From positions 1 to 64,000 of the forward strand of contig JAJTGR010000018.1 of the NCBI GenBank assembly GCA_021299375.1: 64,000 nucleotides of DNA, read 5' to 3'. This document shows, in pieces, positions 54,469-63,492 of the stretch (position 1 is its first letter; each line of letters begins with the position of its first letter). The position numbers and the translations under genes were made by a program. The notes under the pieces are model-generated. The model was not told where the DNA came from. It did no database searches and worked only from the letters and a program-made list of their open reading frames with translations. The DNA is from Gemmatimonadota bacterium. Lineage in GTDB: Bacteria > Gemmatimonadota > Gemmatimonadetes > Gemmatimonadales > Gemmatimonadaceae.

Positions 54469-55941
54469 ATGCGCGCGCTGGCTGACCACCTGGGCAACAT
54501 GCCGTCCATCGACGCAGACTCCGGGGCGTCGCGTTCCGTCGCCGTGGTGGGCGCGGGCATCACCGGCCTCGTGGCCGCCTACGAACTGCGGCGCCGCGGG
54601 GTGAACGTCACGCTGTATGAAGCCAGTGGTCATGCGGGCGGTGCCATTCGCACCACCCACGCTGACGGCTTCCTGGCGGAGCATGGGCCCAATTCGTTCG
54701 TGACGTCGGCGCCGGTCGATGCGCTGCTGCAGCGGCTTGACCTGCAGGACGATGTGGTCGAGGCCAATCCCGGCGCGAACCGGCGTTATGTCGTCCGTCA
54801 TGGGATGCCCCTGCCGTTTCCGCTGACACCGCTCGCCATGCTCGGCACGAAGCTGCTGTCGTTCCGAGCCAAGGTGCGGGTGCTGATGGAGCCGCTCATT
54901 CGTGCGCGCCGGACACCGGACGACGAGTCGGTGGCGTCGTTCGTGCGACGCCGGCTCGGCCACGAGGTGCTCGACTACGCCGTGGACCCGTTCATCTCGG
55001 GGATCTTCGCCGGCGATGCGGAGACGCTGAGCATGGCCCACGCCTTTCCGCGCGTGGCGGAGCTGGAGCGCGAATGTGGCTCGCTGTCCAAGGGGCTCAT
55101 GGCGCAGCGCAGACAGCGCGCAAGCGACGACCCGCCCCCCACCGCGCATCAGGGTGCGATGACGGCCTCACCGCCTGCCCGGGCGCGGCTCATCTCGTTC
55201 GTCGATGGCATGCAGACGCTCCCCGCGGCACTCGAAGCGTCGCTCACCGGTACCCTGCGCCTCGGCTGCCCGGTACGTCTGGTGCACCGCCACGAATCGC
55301 GCTGGACGGTCGAGGCCGGCCCCGATGGCGCGGCGCGCTCGCGGACGGTCGATGCGGTGGTCATGGCAACACCGGCGCACGTGCTGGCGGCGATGGAGTT
55401 GCCAGCGGCGCTGCGCAAGTTCGCCGCGCCGATCGAGCGGGTGGAGTATCCGCCCGTGAGCACCCTGACACTTGGTTTCCGCCGCGTCGACGTGGCGCAT
55501 CCACTGGACGGCTTCGGGATGCTGATCCCGCACACCGAGAAGCGGAGCCTGCTGGGCGCGCTGTTCAGTTCCTCGCTGTTTCCCGGGCGCGCGCCGGACG
55601 GGTACGTGGCCCTCACCTGTTTCGTGGGCGGCGCCCGTCAGCCGGAGCGCGCCCGCGAGGACACCGACCTGCTGGTCGAGCGCGTGCTCAGTGACTTGCG
55701 CCAGCTGCTGGGCGTGCGCGGCGAACCAGAGTTCGCCCAGCACGTGTACTGGTCGCGGGCGATTCCGCAGTACACGGTCGGCTACCAAGCGGTCAAGGAT
55801 GCGGCCGACATCACGGAATGGCAGAACCCCGGGCTGTATCTGGCCGGCAACTACCGCCATGGCGTGTCGGTGGGTGACTGCGTGGCGAGTGGGATACAGG
55901 TGGCGGACCAGGTGGCGGCGTACCTGGCGCGGGCGGGGTGA
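54469..55941 (+). CDS. hemY: protoporphyrinogen oxidase (HemY/HemG-type FAD enzyme)
   Basis: VAVVGAGITGLVAAYELRRRGVNVTLYEASGHAGGAIRTTH; C-terminal GLYLAGNYRHGVSVGDCVASG. Confidence 0.92.
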   Translation: MRALADHLGNMPSIDADSGASRSVAVVGAGITGLVAAYELRRRGVNVTLYEASGHAGGAIRTTHADGFLAEHGPNSFVTSAPVDALLQRLDLQDDVVEANPGANRRYVVRHGMPLPFPLTPLAMLGTKLLSFRAKVRVLMEPLIRARRTPDDESVASFVRRRLGHEVLDYAVDPFISGIFAGDAETLSMAHAFPRVAELERECGSLSKGLMAQRRQRASDDPPPTAHQGAMTASPPARARLISFVDGMQTLPAALEASLTGTLRLGCPVRLVHRHESRWTVEAGPDGAARSRTVDAVVMATPAHVLAAMELPAALRKFAAPIERVEYPPVSTLTLGFRRVDVAHPLDGFGMLIPHTEKRSLLGALFSSSLFPGRAPDGYVALTCFVGGARQPERAREDTDLLVERVLSDLRQLLGVRGEPEFAQHVYWSRAIPQYTVGYQAVKDAADITEWQNPGLYLAGNYRHGVSVGDCVASGIQVADQVAAYLARAG

Positions 55942-55950
55942 GGCAACGGC

Positions 55951-56216
55951 GGGACGGCGCGAGCGGGACGGCGCGAGCGGGACGGCGCATGCGGGACGGC
56001 GCGAGCGGGACGGCGCGAGCGGGAAGGCGCGAGCTAGAAGGCGCGAGCTAGAAGGCGCGAGCTGGAAGGCGCGAGCTGGAAGGCGCGAGCCAAGCAGCGC
56101 CCCTCAGCTCGCGCCCCTCAGCTCGCGCCCCCAAGCTCGCGCCCCTCAGCTCGCGCCCCTTAGCTCGCGCCGTTTCGCTCGCGCCGTTTCGCTCGCGCCG
56201 TTTCGCTCGCGCCGCC
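55951..56216. repeat. 14-bp tandem repeats in opposed orientations (10 left-arm, 8 right-arm units) capable of a large hairpin
   Basis: gggacggcgcgagc / tagaaggcgcgagc / tggaaggcgcgagc units, then cagctcgcgcccct / tcgctcgcgccgtt units complementary at the GGCGCGAGC core. Confidence 0.9.
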
Positions 56217-56261
56217 CTTGCTTGCGCTTCCCGCCCACGCCGCCGCACCCTAGCTTCCGGC

Positions 56262-56987
56262 ATGTCCGACGCTCTCGACCTGCTGTGCATCGCTCCCCAC
56301 CGCGACGACGCCGAACTCACCTGCGGCGGCACCCTCATCAAGGCTGTGGACCAGGGCAAGCGCGTCGGCATCCTCGACTTGACGCAGGGCGAGATGGGAA
56401 CGCGCGGGTCGGCAGCATTGCGCGCGGCGGAGGCCGACGCGGGGCAGCGCGTGATGGGCGTCCAGGTGCGCGAGAATCTGGGGCTGCCGGACGCCGGGGT
56501 GCGCAACGACGACGAGACGCGCGCCCTGCTGGTGCAGGTGCTGCGCCGGTTGCGGCCGCGGGTGGTGATCGCGCCGGCCCTGCGCGGCCGGCACCCGGAT
56601 CATCGGCGTACGACCGAGCTCGCGCGTGACGCCTGCTTCCTGAGCGGATTGGCAAGGTACGCGCCGGGCGACCATCCGGCGTTTCGCCCGTTCAAGCTGC
56701 TGCACACCATCGCCTACCGCGAGGATCATGTGAAGCCGACGTTCGTGGTCGACATCACGGCGCAGTTCGCGCGCAAGCTCGAGGCGATTCGCTGTTATGC
56801 CTCGCAGTTCGACGGCACGACGCAGGCCGGCGAGGTGTATCCCAACGGCGAACCGCTGTACGATATCGTGCGGCACCACGCGGCGCACTACGGATCGCTC
56901 CTTCGCGTACAGTATGGCGAGCCCTTCTACACCGACGAGACGATGCACGTCGACGACGTGACCACGCTCGGTGTGTCCACGTTCTGA
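56262..56987 (+). CDS. bshB1: BshB1-type N-acetylglucosaminyl-malate deacetylase (LmbE family, bacillithiol biosynthesis)
   Basis: LLCIAPHRDDAELTCGGTLIKAVDQGKRVGILDLTQGEMGTRGS; RGRHPDHR. Confidence 0.88.
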   Translation: MSDALDLLCIAPHRDDAELTCGGTLIKAVDQGKRVGILDLTQGEMGTRGSAALRAAEADAGQRVMGVQVRENLGLPDAGVRNDDETRALLVQVLRRLRPRVVIAPALRGRHPDHRRTTELARDACFLSGLARYAPGDHPAFRPFKLLHTIAYREDHVKPTFVVDITAQFARKLEAIRCYASQFDGTTQAGEVYPNGEPLYDIVRHHAAHYGSLLRVQYGEPFYTDETMHVDDVTTLGVSTF

Positions 56988-56997
56988 CCCCCTCATC

Positions 56998-57762
56998 ATG
57001 AGCGACCACGGCACCGAAGGGCGCGCGGCCAGCGGCATCGATTACGGCTCATATCTGCGCCTCGAGGAATTGCTCGCGCTGCAGACGCCACAGTCGGTCC
57101 CTGAGCATCCGGACGAACTGCTGTTCATTGTGGTGCACCAGGCGAGCGAGCTGTGGTTCAAGGTGTTGCGCCATGAGATGGACACCCTCATCACGGCACT
57201 CGAAGGCTTCGACACGATGCGCGCACTGCTCGCGGTGCAACGGGTCAATGTGCTCACCGAGATCGTCGCCCAGCAGCTCACCGCACTGGATACCCTGCCG
57301 CCGCAGCGATTCGCGCAGTTTCGCGGCTATCTCGGGTCCAGCAGCGGCTCGCAGAGTGTCCAGTTCCGCGCCATCGAGGCCACGGCGGGGCTGCGCGATC
57401 CACACTTCCTGCAGGCCATCAGCGAGCACGGTGAGCCGCCCGCCGAGGTGCAGGCGGCGTTACAGCGGCCGACGCTGCAGTCGCTGGTACTGGCGCTACT
57501 GGAGCACGAGCAGGTCGCGCTGGAGGAGCTCTACATGGGGCCCGGCCCCACGCCGCTCTTCCTGCTGGTGGAGGGGCTGCTGGAATTCGAGCAGCGCTTC
57601 GCCCGCTGGCGCTTTCTCCACGTGCAGCTGGTGGAGCGCATCATCGGGCCAGGGACCGGCGGCACCGGCGGGACGTTGGGTGCCAAGTACCTGTCACGCA
57701 CGGTCAGCCACAAGTTCTTCCCGGAACTGTGGGCGGTGCGCGCCAGGTTCTACGGGCGGTAA
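56998..57762 (+). CDS. kynA: tryptophan 2,3-dioxygenase
   Basis: IDYGSYLRLEELLALQTPQS, ELLFIVVHQASELWFKVLRHEMD, FRGYLGSSSGSQSVQFR. Confidence 0.95.
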   Translation: MSDHGTEGRAASGIDYGSYLRLEELLALQTPQSVPEHPDELLFIVVHQASELWFKVLRHEMDTLITALEGFDTMRALLAVQRVNVLTEIVAQQLTALDTLPPQRFAQFRGYLGSSSGSQSVQFRAIEATAGLRDPHFLQAISEHGEPPAEVQAALQRPTLQSLVLALLEHEQVALEELYMGPGPTPLFLLVEGLLEFEQRFARWRFLHVQLVERIIGPGTGGTGGTLGAKYLSRTVSHKFFPELWAVRARFYGR

Positions 57763-57768
57763 CGCGGC

Positions 57769-58416
57769 ATGCTGTTCGACATCTCGACGCCCCTCGCGGC
57801 CACCACGCCGGAGTGGCCGGGCGACCACGCCTTCGCCTGCGGCTGGACCTGTCGCCGCGAGCGGAACGACAGTGTGAACCTCGCCGCCGTCACCACCAGC
57901 TTTCACGTGGGGACGCACGCCGATGCGCCGCTGCACGTGCACAGCGCATGGCCGGCATCGGAGGCGCTCGAACTCGACGCCTTTGTGGGTCCGACCCGCG
58001 TCATCACGTTGCCCGCGTATCACGACCGGTCGCAGGATCTCGATGTCGAGCACGTGGTGGAGCTGCTGGGTGGGATTGTTCCGCCGCGGGTGCTGCTCCG
58101 CACGGGGGTGAGTGTCGCCGACGGGGCGTTTCCTGCCGACTGGCCCTGCCTCACGCCCACCGCCGCAGCGTGGCTGGTCCATCAGGGACTCCGCCTGTGG
58201 GGGGTGGACGCGCCGAGCGTGGACCGGCGGGAGAGCAAGGAGCTTCCGGTGCATCACGCGCTGCTGGGGCACAACGCCTTCGTGCTCGAGAACCTCGACC
58301 TGCGCCATGTGCCAGCGGGGCTCTACGAGCTCATCGCGCCACCGCTGGCGGTGGTGGGGGCCGATGCGGCGCCGGTGCGGGCGTTGCTTCGCGCGGTGGT
58401 CACGCCTGGGCGATGA
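57769..58416 (+). CDS. kynB: arylformamidase / kynurenine formamidase (cyclase family)
   Basis: SFHVGTHADAPLHV metal-binding motif; follows kynA. Confidence 0.92.
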   Translation: MLFDISTPLAATTPEWPGDHAFACGWTCRRERNDSVNLAAVTTSFHVGTHADAPLHVHSAWPASEALELDAFVGPTRVITLPAYHDRSQDLDVEHVVELLGGIVPPRVLLRTGVSVADGAFPADWPCLTPTAAAWLVHQGLRLWGVDAPSVDRRESKELPVHHALLGHNAFVLENLDLRHVPAGLYELIAPPLAVVGADAAPVRALLRAVVTPGR

Positions 58417-58699
58417 GCCCGGTACGCGTGCGTGGTCGATGCCCGCGAGGGCGTGTGTCTCACGCCGGGATCGCACGGCGGGTGTCCCGTTGATTCGGAG
58501 CTCTTCGGATTCCCCGGATCAGCACCCGTGAAACCCGGAGGTACGCAGATCGCGCGGGTTCCACCGATCGTCTTCGCCTTTGGGGCTCCGTGCGCTCCGC
58601 GCCATCGCCGTGCCAATCCGTGGTTTGCTGGTGTTGATCCGTGCGCTTCCGTGCCACTCGACGATGCGTCATGGCGGCGCGGTATGCACTCCCACCACC

Positions 58700-59797
58700 T
58701 CATTCCGGCGACGTTGGCGACTTGAGCGCCGCGAGTTGCTGGTCGATGCGTGCCGGCACGATCAGGCTGTCGGCGATGGCTGCGATGCCTTCCGCCTCGG
58801 CCCACGCGCGTTCGAGTGCTGCCAGCTCGCCCTCCATGGCCCGACGCTCGGCGTCTTCATGCAGCGCCATCTCGAAGGCCAGTCGGGCCGCGGCCGGGAT
58901 GTATTGCAGGTCGCCGGTGTCCCCGAGCGTCTGCCTTGCCCCCCACGCGCGTCGCTGCGTGGCCGCCCAGCGGCCGAAGTGTTCGGGGCCACCGGCGTGT
59001 TCGATGAGCTGCACCCCATCGGCGATGAGGGCCCGGGTTGCCCCGGCCCTGTTCACCCTGGGCAGCATCTGACGAAGCAGCGGCAGTGCCTCTGCGCCGT
59101 GCAACTGCGTGCGGCCGATCTCTCCGTTCGACTTGTGATTCCAATCCGGCATGAAGCGGTCATGCGACACGCGGCGACCGTCGACCACGTCGTAACGCTC
59201 ACTGAACCCGACCTCGACCCCCCACCCCGCGGCGGTCGGGCTCTCGATCAGACGCGGCATGCCGTAGGCCACGAACAGTCCCCCGTCGGGGTGCGGTAAC
59301 GGCCGCGTGGGCACGAGGTGCTGGCTGACGATGGCCCCGCTCAGCGTGAGCACCTGAAAGAGCGGCAACAACGCCAGAACGCCGGCACCGCTCGCAATCG
59401 CTCCACCGGCCAGCAGGCCGATACCGCCGACGGCACCGACCGCGGTCACCGCGTTGCGAAGACGCCGCCGCCCGAACTGGTCCCCATAGCGCCACGCCGC
59501 GAACTCGGGCCGCTGCGGTTCGCCGATGCGCACCAGCTCCGTGCCATCGCGCAACCGCGCCAGACCGATGTGGTCGGTGCTTACCCGCACACGCGTGCCG
59601 CGGAAGGCGCGCTCACCCTGCTCGATGGCCTCCCAGCGCGTCTCGAACGGCGTGAGGTTCCATCGTTCGCAGCGCCGGCACACCACCCACAACCGGCCGC
59701 GCTTCGCGTCGAACGCGATGCGGCGGCCGACCGGGAGCGCCTCGATCGACTCGTTGCTCCCGAGAAACTTCGTGCAGTGGATGCAGGTGGCGTACAT
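58700..59797 (-). CDS. uncharacterized zinc-ribbon-like membrane protein (copy 1)
   Basis: CIHC...CRRC pairs, TM segment; paralog of the adjacent CDS. Confidence 0.65.
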   Translation of the reverse strand: MYATCIHCTKFLGSNESIEALPVGRRIAFDAKRGRLWVVCRRCERWNLTPFETRWEAIEQGERAFRGTRVRVSTDHIGLARLRDGTELVRIGEPQRPEFAAWRYGDQFGRRRLRNAVTAVGAVGGIGLLAGGAIASGAGVLALLPLFQVLTLSGAIVSQHLVPTRPLPHPDGGLFVAYGMPRLIESPTAAGWGVEVGFSERYDVVDGRRVSHDRFMPDWNHKSNGEIGRTQLHGAEALPLLRQMLPRVNRAGATRALIADGVQLIEHAGGPEHFGRWAATQRRAWGARQTLGDTGDLQYIPAAARLAFEMALHEDAERRAMEGELAALERAWAEAEGIAAIADSLIVPARIDQQLAALKSPTSPE

Positions 59798-59832
59798 GAT
59801 GAGTGGCTATCAGCCGAGTGAACGGAAACGAA

Positions 59833-60924
59833 TCAGGCGCGAGCCGATGGCGCGGTGCCCGTTTCGCGCAGCTGCCGTAGCCGCTCCTCCACCGCGGCCG
59901 GCGTGAACATGTCATCGGCGATCTTCGCGATCACCTCGGCGTCCTCCCACGCGCGCTCGAGCGCGGACAGCTCGCCTTCCAAGGCGAGCCGCTCCTGCTC
60001 CTCGTGCAACGCCATCTCGATGGCGAGGCGTTCGCGCGGAGCCAACGTGTGCAGTGTGCCAGGCAACTTGTGCACCATCTTCCGCTTGTTCTTTCCCTCC
60101 CAGACGCTGCCAGTTCCCCACCTCTCGTGGCCTGGCACCCAGCCACTCTGCCGCTGCACGGTGAGCAGCACGGCATAAGGATCGCCCGCTGTCTCGAGCA
60201 ATTCCACGGCCTCCTGTACCTGCTTCGCCGAGCCGCCAAAGCGGTTGACCGTAGGCATGAGCCGCGCGGCAATGCGCATGGCGTCGTCACCCGTGACGAG
60301 ACTCGAGCCCGCCGTGTGCTCGACCCGCAACTGAAGCGGCGCACGGCTGCTGTCGCGCACGAAGGCGCTCATGCGGGCGTGCCGGCGCTGCAGCTCCACC
60401 ACGCGACCGTCGGGCAACGCCACGTGGCCAATGGACGCACTCTGCCGGCCGTGAACGAGGCTGTCCCAGAACTGGCCATTGGCATAGATCCCGGCGAAGC
60501 TACCCACGCTGGCGCCCAAGGCGATGACCCCGCCGATGATGGCCGCAGCACTGCCGACCACCGCCCCGGTGACGAGCAGCTGCCGCCTGCGGCGCGTCCC
60601 GAATTGATCCCCATACCGCCACGCCGCCATCTCGGGACGCTGCGGCGCGCCGATGCGAATGAGGTCCACGCCCTCGCGCAGCCGCGCCAGCCCGATCTGA
60701 TCGGTGCTGACCCGCAGCCGGGTGTCTCGGAACCGACCTTCCATGGCCTCGATGGCTTCCCAGCGCTCATCGAGCGGTGAGAGGTTCCACCGACCGCAGC
60801 CGTGGCAGATCACCCACAGGCGCCCGCGCGCGCTGTCGAAGGCCAGCCTGCTGCCGACCGGGAAGACCTCGAACGCCTCGTTCGTGCCAAGCGATTGGGT
60901 GCAGTGGATGCAGGTCGTGAACAT
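59833..60924 (-). CDS. uncharacterized zinc-ribbon-like membrane protein (copy 2)
   Basis: CIHC...CHGC pairs, shared FDxxRGRLWVxCxxCxRWNLxP and GLARLRxGxxLxRIGxPQRPExAAWRYGDQFG; ATG at 60924 inferred. Confidence 0.65.
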   Translation of the reverse strand: MFTTCIHCTQSLGTNEAFEVFPVGSRLAFDSARGRLWVICHGCGRWNLSPLDERWEAIEAMEGRFRDTRLRVSTDQIGLARLREGVDLIRIGAPQRPEMAAWRYGDQFGTRRRRQLLVTGAVVGSAAAIIGGVIALGASVGSFAGIYANGQFWDSLVHGRQSASIGHVALPDGRVVELQRRHARMSAFVRDSSRAPLQLRVEHTAGSSLVTGDDAMRIAARLMPTVNRFGGSAKQVQEAVELLETAGDPYAVLLTVQRQSGWVPGHERWGTGSVWEGKNKRKMVHKLPGTLHTLAPRERLAIEMALHEEQERLALEGELSALERAWEDAEVIAKIADDMFTPAAVEERLRQLRETGTAPSARA

Positions 60925-61066
60925 GGCTACCTCGAGGAGCCTCCGACGCACAGTCGCACCGACTCCCTCCGTTGCCGCATATCCCTCGGTGAGCCTCCCG
61001 TGCCCCCCATACGGCGCAGGGCATCCGTAAGTTCCGCCATCGGCACGGGTTAGCTAGCTTTTCCGG

Positions 61067-62251
61067 ATGTCCCAGTCGCCCGTGTACCTGGACCACGCCG
61101 CCACCACGCCGGTGCGCGACGAGGTCATGGCCGCCATGGCCCCGTTTTTCGGCCCGCGTTTCGGCAACCCCAGCAGTGTGCACCGCTGGGGGCGCGACGC
61201 GCGTGTCGCGCTCGACGAGGCCCGCGAGCGGCTTGCGATGTGTCTCGGCGCCCACCCCGACGAGGTCTGCTTCACCTCAGGTGGTACGGAGGGCGACAAC
61301 TTCGCCATCCTCGGCGTGTTCCGCACACTGCGGGCACGGGGACGGCGCGCCGCGATCACGACGCCCATCGAGCACAAGGCGGTGCTGGCGGCGGTGCATC
61401 ACGTCGTGCACGAGGGAGGCGAGGAACGCCTGGTGCGCGTGCACGGCAACGGGCAGGTGGACACGGCGCATTTCGCCGAGTTGCTCGATGCGCAGGTGGC
61501 CATCGCGAGCGCGATGTGGGTGAACAATGAGGTCGGGGTCATTCAGGACGTGCCCGCCCTCGCCGACCAGGCCAAGGCGGCGGGCGCCGTGTTCCACACC
61601 GATGCCGTGCAGGCGTTCGGCAAGGTCGCCATCGACGCCCGTACGCAGCCCTTCGACCTGCTCACGCTGTCCGGGCACAAGATCGGCGCCCCCAAGGGCA
61701 TCGGCGCGCTCTACATCCGTCGCGACACGCCGCTCGAGCCGATGTTGCACGGTGGCTCGCAGGATCGTGGGCGACGGCCGGGCACGGAGAACGTGGCCTT
61801 TGCCGTGGGGCTCGCCACCGCGGCGGAACTGGTGCTCGCCGAGCACGACGCCGAGCAGGCGCGACTCCTCGCGCTGCGCGAGGCGCTCGAACAGGGGCTG
61901 CGCACCCGCATTCCCGATGCGGTCATCCACGGGGCCGGCGCACCGCGCGCGGCGCACATCGTCAACGTGTCCATTCCCGGCACCAACAGCGAGTCGATGC
62001 TGATGGCGCTCGACCTGCGCGGCATCGCCTGCAGCGCCGGTTCGGCGTGCCAGAGCGGCAGCGTCTCGGCGTCGCATGTGCTGAGCGCGATGGGTGTGTC
62101 GCCGGACCTGGCGAACGCCGCCCTGCGCCTCTCCCTCGGCTGCCTCAGTACGCCCGACGATGTCACCCGCACCGTGGACGTGCTGGCGACGCTCGCCGAG
62201 AAGGCGCGCGCCCCGAAGGCCGCGACCGTGTTCGAGATGGTGGAGTTCTGA
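61067..62251 (+). CDS. cysteine desulfurase (NifS/IscS family)
   Basis: VYLDHAATTPVRDEVMAAM, SGHKIGAPKGIGALYIRRD, SGSACQSGSVSASHVL. Confidence 0.95.
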   Translation: MSQSPVYLDHAATTPVRDEVMAAMAPFFGPRFGNPSSVHRWGRDARVALDEARERLAMCLGAHPDEVCFTSGGTEGDNFAILGVFRTLRARGRRAAITTPIEHKAVLAAVHHVVHEGGEERLVRVHGNGQVDTAHFAELLDAQVAIASAMWVNNEVGVIQDVPALADQAKAAGAVFHTDAVQAFGKVAIDARTQPFDLLTLSGHKIGAPKGIGALYIRRDTPLEPMLHGGSQDRGRRPGTENVAFAVGLATAAELVLAEHDAEQARLLALREALEQGLRTRIPDAVIHGAGAPRAAHIVNVSIPGTNSESMLMALDLRGIACSAGSACQSGSVSASHVLSAMGVSPDLANAALRLSLGCLSTPDDVTRTVDVLATLAEKARAPKAATVFEMVEF

Positions 62252-62255
62252 GCGC

Positions 62256-63404
62256 ATGACGCACGACGCCGCGCTCCAGCCGCAGCCAGGAGACCGCGTG
62301 CTCGTGGCGATGAGTGGCGGCGTGGATTCGAGCGTGGCCGCCGCGTTGCTCGTGGAATCGGGGTGCGACGTGGTCGGCGTGACGATGAAGCTGCACGGCG
62401 ACGGCGCCGACGTGCCTGACCGGCCCTGCTGCTCGCTCGATGCCACCAGCGACGCGCGGCGCGTGTGCGAGACGCTCGGCATTCCGCACTATGTCACCAA
62501 CCTCGTCGACCACTTCGGACACGATGTGCTCGACGACTTCGTGCAGGAGTACGCCCGCGGCCGCACACCCATTCCCTGCGTCCGCTGCAACACGTTCACG
62601 AAGTTCCGCGACCTGCTCGACAAGGCCGACGCCATCGACGCCCGCTGGCTCGCCACGGGGCACTACGCGCGCATGGGTCGTGTGGACGACCACGCGGTGA
62701 TGCGGCGCGGACTCGACCCGGCCAAGGACCAGAGTTACTTCCTGTGGGGCGTCGACCGGTCGGTGCTCGATCGGCTCGTACTGCCCATCGGCGGGCAGAC
62801 CAAGGCCGAGACGCGGGAGATCGCGCGGCGCTTCGGCCTGCGCACGGCGGAGAAGCGCGAGAGCCAGGACATCTGCTTCGTGCCCGACGGCGACCATGTG
62901 CGCGTCATCGCTGAACACCTCGGTGCCGATGCGCCGGCGCTGCAGCCCGGGCCGCTGCGCCTCACGAACGGCGAAGTCGTCGGCGAGCATCAGGGCTTCG
63001 CGCGCTACACGATCGGCCAGCGCAAGGGACTGCCGGGCGGGTTCAGCGAGCCGATGTTCGTGGTGGAGATCGTGCCGAGTGAGCGCGCGGTGGTGATCGG
63101 GCCGCGCGAGGCGCTGCTCGGGCGCGGCCTCGAGGCGCGTGCACTCAACTGGCTCGTCGCGAGAACGCCCGCCGTCGGGGCGACAGTGCAGGTGCAGGTG
63201 CGCAATCGCGCCAAGCCATCGCCGGCCACTCTCGTCCGCCTCGATCAGACGGGCCTCGAACTCGCGCTTGATGAGCCCATTCAGGCCATTGCGCCGGGCC
63301 AGTCGCTGGTGGTCTACGACGGTGACATCGTGCTGGGCGGCGGCGTGATCGAGCGCGGCCTGCACACGTCGCCCACGCGACGACTGCCGATTCTCGCGGC
63401 GTAG
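62256..63404 (+). CDS. mnmA: tRNA-specific 2-thiouridylase MnmA
   Basis: VLVAMSGGVDSSVAAALLVESGCDVVGVTMKLH; PIPCVRCNTFTKF; KDQSYFLWGV. Confidence 0.96.
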   Translation: MTHDAALQPQPGDRVLVAMSGGVDSSVAAALLVESGCDVVGVTMKLHGDGADVPDRPCCSLDATSDARRVCETLGIPHYVTNLVDHFGHDVLDDFVQEYARGRTPIPCVRCNTFTKFRDLLDKADAIDARWLATGHYARMGRVDDHAVMRRGLDPAKDQSYFLWGVDRSVLDRLVLPIGGQTKAETREIARRFGLRTAEKRESQDICFVPDGDHVRVIAEHLGADAPALQPGPLRLTNGEVVGEHQGFARYTIGQRKGLPGGFSEPMFVVEIVPSERAVVIGPREALLGRGLEARALNWLVARTPAVGATVQVQVRNRAKPSPATLVRLDQTGLELALDEPIQAIAPGQSLVVYDGDIVLGGGVIERGLHTSPTRRLPILAA

Positions 63405-63492
63405 CGGGTTTGCCGATCCGCCCTGCGACCGGCGGCTCGATGGCGTGCAGACGCCCCCCACACTCGCCTTCCCTCACCGCAGACGGGTTGCG

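Noticed and set aside
53518-55149. 543-aa minus-strand ORF antisense to hemF/hemY
   Set aside because: Antisense artefact; hemF and hemY are clearly coding.
55951-56216. CRISPR array interpretation of the 14-bp repeats
   Set aside because: Units are contiguous with no unique spacers and switch orientation midway; no cas genes in the window.
55691-56629. 312-aa plus-strand ORF spanning the 14-bp repeats
   Set aside because: Repetitive GASGTARAGRRE translation arises from the noncoding repeat; overlaps hemY and bshB1 in the wrong frame.
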